Below are positions 35,189 through 44,885 of a stretch of DNA of 64,000 nucleotides, in pieces. Every line of letters starts with the position of its first letter. The stretch's first letter is position 1. The notes under the pieces were generated by a model. The model made no database searches. It was given only the letters and a program-made list of their open reading frames with translations, and was not told where the DNA came from. Source of the DNA: Chlorops oryzae (Eukaryota; Arthropoda; Insecta; Diptera; Chloropidae); NCBI GenBank assembly GCA_020466095.1, contig CM035806.1:143419934-143483933 (forward strand), read 5' to 3'. A program made the translations under genes and the position numbers.

Positions 35189-35334
35189 GGGGTCTTCCCT
35201 AAAACGTGAAAAAATGGAAAAAGCGGAAACTTAAAATTTTTTGCTACAAAACTTCGTTCATTAATTTCTAAGCCTTCTTGATTTACGAGTTTTCGGAAGC
35301 TTTCGAGGTAAATGCACGCCTAAAGGAAGACCCC
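35189..35334. mobile_element. 146-bp MITE with TA target duplication
   Basis: TA|GGGGTCTTCC at the left (TA at 35187-35188) and GGAAGACCCC|TA at the right (35335-35336). The interior is A/T-rich and non-coding. Ends resemble those of the MITE at 44000-44160 (GGGGTATTC). Confidence 0.75.
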
Positions 35335-35336
35335 TA

Positions 35337-36599
35337 ATGTGACAGAAATGTAATTTGACCTGCCGGCCTCTGGTAAAAAAAAAAAAAATACCTCCCAAAT
35401 AAGAACACGATCATTTCAGTTTCTTTGAAATTTTTTATTAAATAATTTATTTTCAATATTAAATACGTATTTTTCTTAATAAATATTTTGTATTTGTAAA
35501 ACAATTTCCGTATAGAAAAAATATATATATAAATATACTCGTATATGTATGGTTGGCTTAGTTGCACCTATTACGTATGCTGATACGTTTACATAGCTGC
35601 GATAAAAAAAAGAATTATGTTTATCGTTAAATATTAAGTTTTAAAATGTTTCTTTGTGCTTCTTTTCGTCCTTTCACAATGGACATTTTCGCCGGTGGAC
35701 ATTCTAAAATAAAATACAAATATTTGCATTTATGTTTATATAAGTATACGTTTACAAGTTTATGTGATATCGTTTCATAATATATGAAATTGTCCATACA
35801 CTTACATTTTGTATTATGTTATTATGTACAAAAAAATTCATTTGCATTTTTTTATTTTCGCTTTTAAATTCATTTTAATTATTTTAATATCACAAATTAC
35901 AAGCCAATCTTTTTTCGTCTCAATTACTTATGGTTTTAATTAAATATTTTCATTTGAAATCGCGTGTAGGTATAAAAAATTCCCTTTCCTTTTTGGCCTT
36001 TGCTTTTTTATTGTTGTTTTTGTAGCTGGTTTTGTTGTTGTTGTTCCTAAGCAAATATTTGTCAATTTGTCGCAAAAAATGATTCCAATGAGTTTTGTTT
36101 ATTTGAACACACGGACAAATATTGAGAATATTTTTAATTAATTTTTGTTCCTTCCTTTTAAAAACTATATATTATGTATATAAAATACATATGCATATAC
36201 ATATGTGTACATATTGTGTCTTATTTTTTAAATATATATATTTATATATTTTGAACTTCGTTGAGCGTTTATTGTACAAAGGACAACCTCGTTTTGTTAA
36301 GTACAAATGCGCTTAATTATTGTGACAAGGAACAATAGAACGTTGTGATACTTTCGTCGTTTGTTCGCATTACAGCACATAACTCTTTAAATATGTATTA
36401 ATATAAATATGTATGTATTAAGATCTGTAATGTAACGAAAATTCAAATAAAATTTGGAAGTTTCTATGAATATGCCTGGGAAAATTCTGAGAAGCGATGC
36501 AGAATCATTTAACGTGCACCGCGAAATATTCGAAAGCTGAGTATTCGCATTCACGAATATAAAACATTTTACATTCGTTACATCACTAGTGCGTTTCAA
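35337..36599. other. AT-rich non-coding DNA, possibly distal 3' region of the nerfin-1-like gene
   Basis: No ORF of note. On the minus strand there is a Pumilio-type TGTACATA (35823-35830) and a K-box TGTGATA (35888-35894). These matter only if the transcript from 41.96 kb extends this far, which the sequence alone cannot show. Confidence 0.25.
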
Positions 36600-37260
36600 T
36601 GTATGTATTTTTAATGTATTTATTTATTTATTAATTATTGTTATTATTATTTATTATTTTATATATGTATATTTATTTTTTTTATATTTTTTAAAAAATT
36701 ATTTATTTTTTTTAATTATTTATTTATTTATTTTTTATTTAAGTATTTAATTTATTTATTTATTTTATTTTTTATTTATTTATTTTTTTATGTACATATA
36801 TATTTTTTATATATTTTTTTTTTAATTATTTATTTATTTATTTTTTATTTAAGTATTTAATTTATTTATTTATTTTATTTTTTACTTTTTATTTATATAA
36901 TTATTAATTAATAAATAACATAGTTTATTAATTAATTAATTAACTTTATTTTTATTAATTTTTTTTATTATTTATTTTTTATGTACATGTATATTTTTTA
37001 TTTATTTATTTTTTTAATTATTTATTTTTTATTTAAGTATTTAATTTATTTATTTATTTTATTTTTTTATTTTTTTATTTATTTTTTATTTAAATATTTA
37101 ATTTATTTATTTATTTTATTTTTTATTTATTTAATTATTAATTAATAAATTACATAGTTTATTTATTAATTAATTAATTTTATTTTTATTAATTTTTTTT
37201 TATTTATTTATTTTTTTAATTATTTATTTATTAAATAATTTATTAATTTGTTTGTTTTTT
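36600..37260. repeat. (TTTA)n-rich low-complexity block with internal duplications
   Basis: Almost pure A/T. A block containing 'tatttaagtatttaattt' followed by 'atttatttattttatttttt' recurs at about 36735, 36845, 37030 and 37085. A second block, 'attaattaataaat.acatag', recurs at about 36903 and 37137. The minus strand therefore carries many AATAAA hexamers and two Pumilio-type TGTACATA sites (36789-36796, 36980-36987). Confidence 0.8.
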
Positions 37261-37839
37261 TTTTGTTTGGTTATTATTTTTTTTTGTGTATTTCTAAATG
37301 GATGTGTGTATGTATGAGTGAATGAATTGTGGATGTGTATGTGTGTGTATGCCGCAGTACAACTACGCCTTTTCGAAATTAGAAAACTATTTTATTGCTT
37401 TGCATACTTATTGTTAAAGTTTTTTAAACTTGAAAAAGTATGTATATATATAATTATATAATTCTAAATATTCGTAATTATAATAAAAAGTAGAGAGATA
37501 TTTCCATTATTTAAGATAAATTTATGTATTGTACTTTAAAAATTGTCATTTTGAAATAAATTGTTGTATATTTACACACAATTTAGATCAATATAATTAT
37601 AAATCGCATGATATAAATTATTCTATCATGCAATTTTATCATATTTGGTAGTTTAACGCTGGTCGTTGCAATGTAAATCTTACAAAATAGAACCATGAAT
37701 AAATTTAATAAATACAAGAATTAGAAATAAATTCAATAAATAAATAAATAATTAAATAAATAAAAAATTAAATAAAAAATAAAACAATAAATAATTAAAC
37801 GATTAGACCTCACAGTCGTACTTCAAAACTAACTACAAA

Positions 37840-37872
37840 TGACTAGAGTTCACACTCTACACTCTCATTAAT
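37840..37872 (-). promoter_or_regulatory. miR-279/996 target site 1 (8-mer plus 3' pairing)
   Basis: The minus strand reads TCTAGTCA, complementary to miRNA positions 1-8 (TGACTAGA on the plus strand, 37840-37847). After a 3-nt gap the transcript has GAGTGTG, pairing with CACACUC of miR-279, and TTAATG further upstream can pair with its 3' end after a loop. The miRNA sequence is from memory of the Drosophila family. Confidence 0.65.
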
Positions 37873-38210
37873 TGGCTTAGCTTCACTGAGCGATTGAGCA
37901 ATTTGAAAGCTCACCCTTTCTGAGAATTTTATATATATATTTTTTTTTTCAAAGAGTTTTTATTTATATTTTTTTTTTAACTAATAACTAAACTAAAAAC
38001 TATTACTGCACTATTTCGCCTGAATTTAAGTTTTTTTGGTATTTTGCTCATTTTGAGTAAATTTTTTGGGAATTTTGGAAGTTTTGAAATTTTGTCTTTC
38101 AAAATGGCCTAACTCTAAGTTATTTTAAGAAGATCATGAGAAGCTGATTTTTTTTCTATTTTTTTTTTTAAATAAATACTCAACTTTAGCTATAGGTTTA
38201 TGGTCTAAAA

Positions 38211-38217
38211 TGACTAG
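38211..38217 (-). promoter_or_regulatory. miR-279/996 target site 2 (7-mer)
   Basis: CTAGTCA on the minus strand pairs with miRNA positions 2-7 plus an A opposite position 1. The adjacent 'TTGAGTA' gives limited extra pairing. Confidence 0.45.
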
Positions 38218-38312
38218 TACTCAATATTGAGTGGAATTAAATACAATTTTTTATTTCGTACAATGTCCGAGATTTAGCAAATTTTCAAATGTTTTTCTCT
38301 CTGTGTACTGTT

Positions 38313-38320
38313 TGACTAGA
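38313..38320 (-). promoter_or_regulatory. miR-279/996 target site 3 (8-mer)
   Basis: TCTAGTCA on the minus strand, about 1.3 kb downstream of the stop codon. A TTTTTCTCTCTGTG string just beside it (about 38294-38307) resembles the right end of the 787-bp element family, so transposon debris abuts the site. Confidence 0.55.
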
Positions 38321-38459
38321 ATTTCGCTCAAGGCCTGCAAATAAATAAATTACTTGCTTCAGCCATTCGAAGGATAATTTTTTGATGACAAAAAATTTAA
38401 AAAAAATATAAAAAAATCTTGAAATAAAAAGTTTTTTTTTTCATAACTATAAACTATTG

Positions 38460-38697
38460 CTAGGTAAGTAGGTTGAAGTGGCTGCCACTTAGGCCGTAGG
38501 CCCATTGTGATACCAAGCAGGTTTTCTTGTGTATGTGTGAGTGTATTGTCTTATTATGTAGTGTGCCCCTAACATGCGAGTTTTTGAAAAACCAGTGCTA
38601 GGCTTGGAACATTACACTCGGTTTCGCCTGTGCCGGGAATCGAACCTCGGACCCTGGGATCAAGAGCATAGCATACATCCCCTACGCTAAAACTACT
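38460..38697 (-). mobile_element. tRNA-derived SINE in the probable nerfin-1 3'UTR
   Basis: On the minus strand: A-box-like tagcgtagggg near 38690, then 'gatcccagggtccga' and a strong B box, ggttcgattccc, at about 38634-38645. Next comes a unique body and the tail 'tggtatcacaatgggcctac', 'ggcctaagtggc', ending near 38460. The tail is shared with the SINE at 48430-48680. The anticodon-arm region does not fold as a proper tRNA, so it is a SINE rather than a tRNA gene. It is in the same orientation as the gene. Confidence 0.7.
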
Positions 38698-39631
38698 GCT
38701 ATCTTTAGTGTGTTTTCATGAGAGAAAAAAGTATTTATAACTATGTTAAAGAATATTACAAGGGAATTATATTGCTTGCTGGGCACGGCTGCAAGGGAGA
38801 CGAAATCAAAAGAAAAGAAAAAACCAAAAATAGAAAAGATTAGAAGCAATATTAAAAGAGAAGAAGAAGGCAAAATGACAGCAAAAATAAGATGAAATAT
38901 GAGAAAAAAAGTGCTCTATACTGCAAAGCCTTGCAATCGTGCCTGTTGCCAGCCCTAAAAGAGATGATGGTCGAAAAGCGATTTCATCAAGAAGGATAAT
39001 GTGCGATGAAGCAATAATACTATCCACCAAAGCCATAATAAGGAAAGGCTTAAATACTAGTGAAAATGATTCCCTAAATTATTTGGAAATCAACAGTCCT
39101 CTTAACCCATTTTGGAATTAATGGAAGGATTTATTTGCTTATAGCTGAGCAAAACTAAAACTATTCTTTAGCTTAATTTTTTTTTTTTTTTTTTTGGTAT
39201 TTTTAGCTGTAGATTTTCAACTTATTTGACATAAATTGCAATCAAAATGAAATACTAACGAAAAGAAAACAATCGAAAAAGAATGAAAAAAAAATTCAAA
39301 AAAAAAAAAGAGAGAAAACTTAATACATCTAAGCAACCATCCTGTATGTACGATGGTCTCACAACTAAACCACGTCCATGCTTCTCCGACTACAGCATAG
39401 TCCTTTAATATAGCACAACACAAGAGTTCACTTATCTCCCACATACCCTTGTCAATAAAAACCTCTTTTCAATATCAACAAGCCCACAACCAATGTTCAT
39501 TCAATTCTCAGCATTACAGCCACTGTCACCATAACTGTCACCGTCACCGTCACCCTCACTGTCATCGTCACAAACACACTTTCTCGCATCCAAAATCATC
39601 TGCTGGAATAACTTCTTAACATACCCATACA

Positions 39632-41683
39632 TCAATGGGCCAATGTCGTGTGCTGTATTACGGATGCACAATTTCGTAGATTGGTTAATGCTGCCGCAGC
39701 AATGTTCTCCTCTTCGGTGAGTCCGGTCTCGACAATCTGCAAGCGGCCATATCCCGTTGAGCTATTACTGCAATCTGACATCGAATCGATATCGTAGTCG
39801 TAGGCGATATTATTGCCGCTTTGACTATGACCATGGTTGTTGGTGTTGCTGTTGCTGCTGCTGCTGCTGCTGCCGGCATTTACCATGTAGGAGACACCAA
39901 CTTCATCCTCATGAGCCGTACTAACACCACTATAGGAATGCTGACTGGACGATGATGACGAGGATATAGATGTGCCCGATATTGAAGAGCCATCTCTAAA
40001 TGTTGGATAAACATCTGCACCGTTGTTGCTTATGGCTCTTCTGATTGCTGACGATGATGATGATGATGATGCATCAATTGCAGCAGTACGGCCGCCTTGG
40101 ATACTTACGACGGACTTTAAGGCGATTTCTGAGCGAGATTTTTTACTTCCATTCGTATTGGTGATGTTGTTGTTTTTGTTATTGTTGTTGTTGTTGTTGT
40201 TGTTATTATTGTGCGTTAATTGATGTTTGCGTAGATACGCTTGCCGTTTGAAACCTTTGCCACACTCATCGCAAGCGAATGTCGCACCATTCGAAGAAAT
40301 CGACGGTGAATCGATGCGTCCCTGCTGTGAATTAATGATGACCGTTGGTGGCATAACGGAATTTCCACTATTGCGATTCTCTTTTTTGGACACCGAAACA
40401 CCATTGACGCTTGTATCTTTTTTTGGCTTATGCCAACGCCGATGCGATGCTAAATTCGCTGGACAATTGAATTGTTTTCCACATTCGGGACAACGGTACT
40501 CGAGCAGTACGATGCAGGCGCACCGATGCTGTGCCAAACCGAAGGCATCATCGAATTTTAACCGACAAAGCTTACATATATAATCGCCAATAACATTCTT
40601 AATGGCGGCCAATTCGGCCTTGGTCTCTTCGGTGATCTCGACAATATTGTATTTCGGATCGATGTCACCATTGCTGTATTGTATCGAACCATCGGTAATG
40701 TCCTCAAGCGGCCGGATGATTGTTCCCGATACGGGTGAACTTGTCTCCTCATCGAATTTAAGCTTTCGTGTCGCCTTATTCCTAATTGGTTTCGTTGGCA
40801 CCGTCGCCGGCTGTTGAGGCTTGACGGTTTTCGGGGCCGTATCGGTGGATTTGATTGGTCTGACCGGTGTACTATCGCGTTTCGTTGTCATGTGTTCGTT
40901 GGTTTTCGCCATTTTAACTGGATTCGTATACGTATTCGTGATGAATTGCTCAGCAAGATTTTCGGCTTTGATGTAATCGCATTCGGTTTCCGATTTGATG
41001 CTCTGATCGCTGAGCTTCCGTTTGGTCGGTGTGGGTGGCGGTGTTATTGTTGATTTGTTGATCAACACATTAACGATTTTTGATGCTGCTATCGTTGTCG
41101 TTGATGATGATGATGATGTTGTTGTTGTTGTTGTTGTAGGCGTAATTGATGTTGGTCTATTGTATATGATGACTTCCGCTTCCGGTGCCGCTGCGAATTT
41201 TTCCTCTGGCTCTGGATCAGCCTTTGTCTGTGCCTGCGCCTCTGCCTCTGCCTCTGCCTCCGCAATCTGACGCAAGAGTTCTGAACCTGAAAATTCTTCC
41301 TTGCACGTCGCACTTGAATGGCTAAACGTCTCAGGGTCGCTGCTGCTGCTGGGCTCGGTGTAAACTTCGGTGAAGGAGGCAGCAATCGGTACATCGTTGG
41401 CTATTTGCGGTGAATTCGGCTTAACCGAAAGGTCCAACGGAGTTTCGGATTTCGTACTGATGCTCAAATAGCGGCTGCGGTATTTCGGTGGCAACGACGC
41501 AACCGTTGTAAGCAGCCCCAAACCGTGGGGCATGCCGTTGCTGGTGGCATTGCTATGCAGCAATTGAATGCTGTGATTCTGCGACTGCAGCTTCAAATCA
41601 CTAATCGATGTGATGTTGACGATCGTCGTTGTTGTTGCCTTTGCCGTTGCCGTTGCTGTTGCGTTCGCTGCAATCGAGGACAT
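39632..41683 (-). CDS. nerfin-1: Nerfin-1-like (INSM family) zinc-finger transcription factor
   Basis: A nuclear C2H2-type regulator; in Drosophila Nerfin-1 acts in newly born neurons for axon guidance and maintenance of neuronal identity. 683 codons plus TGA, one uninterrupted ORF. Residues 82-86 are PLDLS, a CtBP-binding motif. Finger 1 at 368-391 (YICKLCRLKFDDAFGLAQHR, atypical, Cys370/Cys373/His386 with Cys388 or Cys390). Finger 2 at 396-418 (YRCPECGKQFNCPANLASHR, Cys398/Cys401/His414/His418). Finger 3 at 469-491 (FACDECGKGFKRQAYLRKHQ, Cys471/Cys474/His487/His491). The DDAFGLAQHR...YRCPECGK.F.CPANLASHRRWHKP block is diagnostic of INSM/Nerfin. The rest is low complexity: Thr/Ser runs at 182-197, (AE)n at 141-149, an Asn run at 492-506, Ser runs at 539-545, 574-580 and 605-610. 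No N-terminal SNAG motif. The start is the first ATG after an in-frame TAG 60 nt upstream (41741-41743). A nerfin-2 identity is less likely but not excluded. Longer than the Drosophila protein, mainly through the low-complexity parts. Confidence 0.93.
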   Translation of the reverse strand: MSSIAANATATATAKATTTTIVNITSISDLKLQSQNHSIQLLHSNATSNGMPHGLGLLTTVASLPPKYRSRYLSISTKSETPLDLSVKPNSPQIANDVPIAASFTEVYTEPSSSSDPETFSHSSATCKEEFSGSELLRQIAEAEAEAEAQAQTKADPEPEEKFAAAPEAEVIIYNRPTSITPTTTTTTTSSSSSTTTIAASKIVNVLINKSTITPPPTPTKRKLSDQSIKSETECDYIKAENLAEQFITNTYTNPVKMAKTNEHMTTKRDSTPVRPIKSTDTAPKTVKPQQPATVPTKPIRNKATRKLKFDEETSSPVSGTIIRPLEDITDGSIQYSNGDIDPKYNIVEITEETKAELAAIKNVIGDYICKLCRLKFDDAFGLAQHRCACIVLLEYRCPECGKQFNCPANLASHRRWHKPKKDTSVNGVSVSKKENRNSGNSVMPPTVIINSQQGRIDSPSISSNGATFACDECGKGFKRQAYLRKHQLTHNNNNNNNNNNNKNNNITNTNGSKKSRSEIALKSVVSIQGGRTAAIDASSSSSSSAIRRAISNNGADVYPTFRDGSSISGTSISSSSSSSQHSYSGVSTAHEDEVGVSYMVNAGSSSSSSNSNTNNHGHSQSGNNIAYDYDIDSMSDCSNSSTGYGRLQIVETGLTEEENIAAAALTNLRNCASVIQHTTLAH

Positions 41684-41961
41684 CGCAATTTTAGATTTCC
41701 CGTTCGATTGCGATTTCCTGTTAGCCGGCCTGCCTGCCGCCTACCGCCTGCACGTGTATATATGTTTGTGTGTAGTGTGTGTGCCTGTGTGCTTGTGTGT
41801 GTGTGCGCGCGCGCGTTGCCAAATAAAATTTTGAAGGGAACCGAGATTGCAAAATAACCGAAAACAAATCTTTAAAACATAAAGAAGAAAACTTAACGAG
41901 AAGTGGCAATCGTTCGACTGTCTATCAGACTTCCTTCTTGTGCGGTGACTATGCTGCGAAT
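41684..41961 (-). other. Predicted 5'UTR of the nerfin-1-like gene with a minimal uORF
   Basis: About 278 nt from the predicted initiator to the ATG, assuming no intron. The only upstream ATG (41878-41880 on the plus strand as cat) opens a two-codon uORF, ATG TTT TAA (41872-41880). A GCGC/GTGT-rich tract (about 41768-41816) lies in the middle. Confidence 0.5.
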
Positions 41962-41994
41962 GACTAACAGCGTATCCTGTCACCTCTATTTATG
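41961..41994 (-). promoter_or_regulatory. Core promoter: TATA box plus initiator
   Basis: On the minus strand CATAAATAG (41986-41994) is followed by TCATTC (41958-41963), a full match to the fly Inr TCAKTY, with its A at 41961. The TATA T (41992) lies 31 nt upstream of that A, the canonical distance. Upstream DNA (42000-42400) is GC-richer with GCN and GCAATC-type repeats. Confidence 0.6.
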
Positions 41995-42745
41995 TGGCGG
42001 CGATTGCTAGCAAGGATACCGCACCGCACCGTGCAAAGCAGCGCTGAGCAGAACACAACAGAACGGTATATTGAAAGCGAAATCGTTGGAAATCATTTGC
42101 TGTTGTTGTTGTGGAAATTTCATCCCTTATGCAGCAGCAGCGACGGCGACGGCAACGGCAGCGGCAGCGGCCGACAACGATGACTACGCCGATGTCCTTT
42201 TCGCCTGTGCACTCCCTGTTGCAAGGAGCACGCGAGCGAGCGAGCTCTGTGCCATTACGCTGAATTGTTCGCTATCCTCTGGAAAGCCGGAATCTTTTGT
42301 TAGCAATCAGACATTAGTCACCCTTTTTTGCCTGCAAGCAGCGACGCAATCGCAATCGCAGTCGCAGTCTCGGTCGCAATCGTAAACGTAATCGTAGCCC
42401 GTAGTAAGTGAAAGTCCTTTGCACCAAGTCCTTTCGCATTCACGAATGTATCGTTGATTGTTTGCTCGTTCGCGTATGGTTCAGTGTCTGTGTGTGTTGT
42501 GTGTGTGTGTGTCCATGTGTTTGTATTCAATGGCTCAAGCGGGACTACTATTGTATGCCCTGATGCCCGATGTTGCATTTTCAGTGTGTTTTGCTTTAAA
42601 CATTTTTTTCGGTGGGGTAGGTAAAAGCTTAATTCTCCTTGTCAGCACAGTGGGCAATGGTTCGGTAAGAAACCACACAAAAAATTACATTCGAACGAAT
42701 TGTGTGTATTTTAATGAAAGAATTTTGAATTTGAAGAATCACTTT
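41995..42745. other. Upstream region of the nerfin-1-like gene
   Basis: Higher GC content, (GCGGCAGCG)-type repeats at about 42128-42175, hexamer (GCAATC)n at about 42345-42395 and (GT)n at about 42488-42515. Short ORFs on both strands are repeat translations. Likely proximal regulatory DNA; no specific binding site is claimed. Confidence 0.4.
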
Positions 42746-42763
42746 TTAACCCTCTAGCACATA

Positions 42764-43001
42764 TGAATCCATATGGGTATTTCCAGAAAAAAAAAGTAAA
42801 ATTTTTGTCACGTCCGAGCATATCTAATTGTCTCTCTGATCTGCATAATATTTCGATAAGTATAAAAGTCCGCAAGAGCTGCGCGATAATAGAATACAAA
42901 ATCACCATTTTCCGCATTCTTCAATTCGGTACTTAAAATTGCTAAAGTAGCTGTCACGTCCGTTTGGAAATACCCATATATGGGCATTTCCAAACGGACG
43001 C
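42764..43001. mobile_element. Small inverted-repeat element(s) with a 44-bp near-perfect palindrome
   Basis: ATATGGGTATTTCC (about 42767-42780) is inverted as GGAAATACCCATAT (about 42967-42980), bounding about 215 bp; tgtcacgtccg occurs near both ends of that interval. The right end is fused to a second inverted end, making a palindrome at 42958-43001 (cgtccgtttggaaat at its left edge, atttccaaacggacg at its right) with one mismatch pair and no loop. This looks like two element ends meeting head to head. Confidence 0.5.
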
Positions 43002-43100
43002 GAAACTTAAATGAGCAATCGTTCTCGGGGCCCAACATAGCCGTGTACCAAATGTGGACATGTCTAATTGCAGTTTTCGATCCTGATCAAGAATATATAT

Positions 43101-43228
43101 AGGGTGTTCACCGAATTTTCTGCATTATTTTAATACGCTTATGTCAAGAGCTGTATTTTTTGTTTTTGGACGACTAGTCTAAAAGGTACCGTTATTGAGT
43201 TATAGAACTTTACGTGGACACCTTGTAT
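43101..43228. mobile_element. About 125-bp MITE, GGGTGTTCAC ends
   Basis: The left tatatAGGGTGTTCACC and right GTGGACACCTTGTATA are imperfect inverted ends in a TA context. Non-coding. The preceding 43076-43100 string 'ttcgatcctgatcaagaata' matches, from memory, a conserved string of Drosophila DINE-1/mini-me repeats. Confidence 0.5.
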
Positions 43229-43999
43229 ATATTTTTCTATATCTAGGGAGCTTAGTTCTCGGTGTTATAAGATCCGAACAAAACTAATATAGCTAGGTAC
43301 CCTGCTTACGCTGAGCATAAAAAGATGTCATTCGCTTATAGAACGAAATATTGGTAAGGCTAGATTATTATGTCTATCTTAAGGATCAGGCTTAGGGCCA
43401 ATTAAACTGACTAACTGAACGTTGAATTATTCCATATTATGAACTTAAGTCTGCGAATCATCTGATGTGCTCAATTTAGTTATGTGAGAAGTTAATGAAA
43501 ACTTATTTTGTTGTAAGAACTTAAGAAAAGTCAAGGCCGTTTGTTCCCGAAATTATGACAATCACATCGGTTTAATTTCATCGGTGAATAAATTTAGCCT
43601 TACAGAAACAAACCACTGTGCGATGTGTACTTTGGGGTGCAATGAGATACGCAAATCACTTTTGACTAAGTCTCAAAAATTTCGAAAACAAAAAGTGGCA
43701 TAACTTCACGAACGCATGAATGGACGAGTGCATTACTGGCACAAGCAGTTCAAAAATGATACACTGCAAAAAATTGAAAAAAAAAAGAGAATCGAATCTA
43801 CGTAGGTAACTTATTCGTAGGTTTCAAATCACAGCAATTCTTAGTTATTCTGACTTAACATAACGTAACTTAACTTCACGAGTCAGCTGATTCGAATTGT
43901 TCTCGCTTCATGGGAGTGGTTAGTGAAAATTATACTTGATTTAAGAATCTTAAATACAAAGCCCCTTATTCATAATGAAATTTTAAATTTAAAACATTA

Positions 44000-44160
44000 G
44001 GGGTATTCACAAAGGCGTGTTAAAAACGTTGGAAAGTTGGAAAATCGGAATTTTGCGACTTCTTAAACATTTTTTAAACATTTTTTTGTATCTTGCACAA
44101 CTTTTTAAGCAGTTAAAATTTTCCGACTTTCCCATTTTACGACGCCTTTGTGAATACCCC
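44000..44160. mobile_element. 161-bp MITE with perfect 19-bp TIRs
   Basis: TA|GGGGTATTCACAAAGGCGT at the left (TA at 43998-43999) and ACGCCTTTGTGAATACCCC|TA at the right (TA at 44161-44162). The inverted similarity continues inward (aagt.gg.aaa). The 61-codon ORF is incidental. Confidence 0.85.
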
Positions 44161-44639
44161 TATTGTTTAAATTCAATTTTTGTATGGAAATGTGTCTTTT
44201 AAGCAATGCTTTAAATCTAAAATTTGATTATGAAAAAGAGGCAAAGTCTTCAATAAACTTAATTTCAGTTCAATTAAGACTAAAAAAGCCAACGTTAGAT
44301 CTCCTGGAGGTTTTTGGCTTTTGACCTACAGAACAAATGCATAAAGTAATTTGGATATTTACATGGCTAGTACTATTGTAATTTTTAGCATAAGTTAAAT
44401 CTGAAATACGATGCCTTTTTTAGTCAAATCACTTCCTGACTCCCTGACTGGACGATTGATAACTGGCTGGATATTGACTTAATCTACCGAATAGAATACC
44501 TCCCAGTGGCCATAATGCTACCTACAGAAGCAATGAACCGTAACACATTTCGTAGGCCATAGGCGGTAATGTATACGATCTCATATACCATCCTTGTATA
44601 CTTTTGTTCGAGCGTGACCGTTTTTTAGAGTGAACGCCT

Positions 44640-44885
44640 ACCACCACGACTTAAAGTGTTGGTGGGCAGTTCACCTACGATCTCGTATACTTTGTAAGCC
44701 GTTGTTAGGCAGTTCGCCTACAATCTCGTATACTTTGTAAGCTGTTGGTAGACAGTTCTCCTACAATCTCGTACACTTTGTAAGCTTTTGGTAGGCAGTT
44801 CGCCTACAATCTTGTATACTTTGAAAGCTATTAATATTCAGGTCGCTTACAGACTCGTATACTTTGAAGGCGTTAGGCACTGTTA
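44640..44885 (+). repeat. 43-bp tandem repeat, about five to six copies
   Basis: 'ctacaatctcgtatactttg' followed by 'taagc.gttggtaggcagttc' repeats with starts at 44681, 44724, 44767, 44810 and 44853, exactly 43 bp apart. Divergence rises toward both ends; weaker copies may begin near 44575. Contiguous with no spacers. Confidence 0.9.

Larger units (their letters stand above)
37800..39631 (-). other. Probable 3'UTR of the nerfin-1-like gene
   Basis: Immediately downstream of the TGA at 39632. It holds no convincing ORF, three miR-279/996-type seed sites and a sense-oriented SINE. In Drosophila nerfin-1 has a long miRNA-responsive 3'UTR and is a known miR-279 target, so site clustering here supports a UTR of at least 1.8 kb. 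The 3' end is not determined because AATAAA is over-represented throughout the AT-rich DNA below 37.3 kb. Confidence 0.55.

Noticed and set aside
35888..35894. K-box (TGTGATA) regulatory site for nerfin-1
   Set aside because: 3.7 kb below the stop codon; there is no evidence that the transcript reaches it, and a 7-mer is expected by chance.
38625..38697. tRNA gene suggested by the ggttcgattccc B box
   Set aside because: Acceptor and anticodon arms do not fold, and a SINE-type body and shared tail follow.
39685..41394. Alternative ORFs over the nerfin-1-like CDS
   Set aside because: Shadow frames produced by its Ser, Asn, Thr and Ala codon runs.
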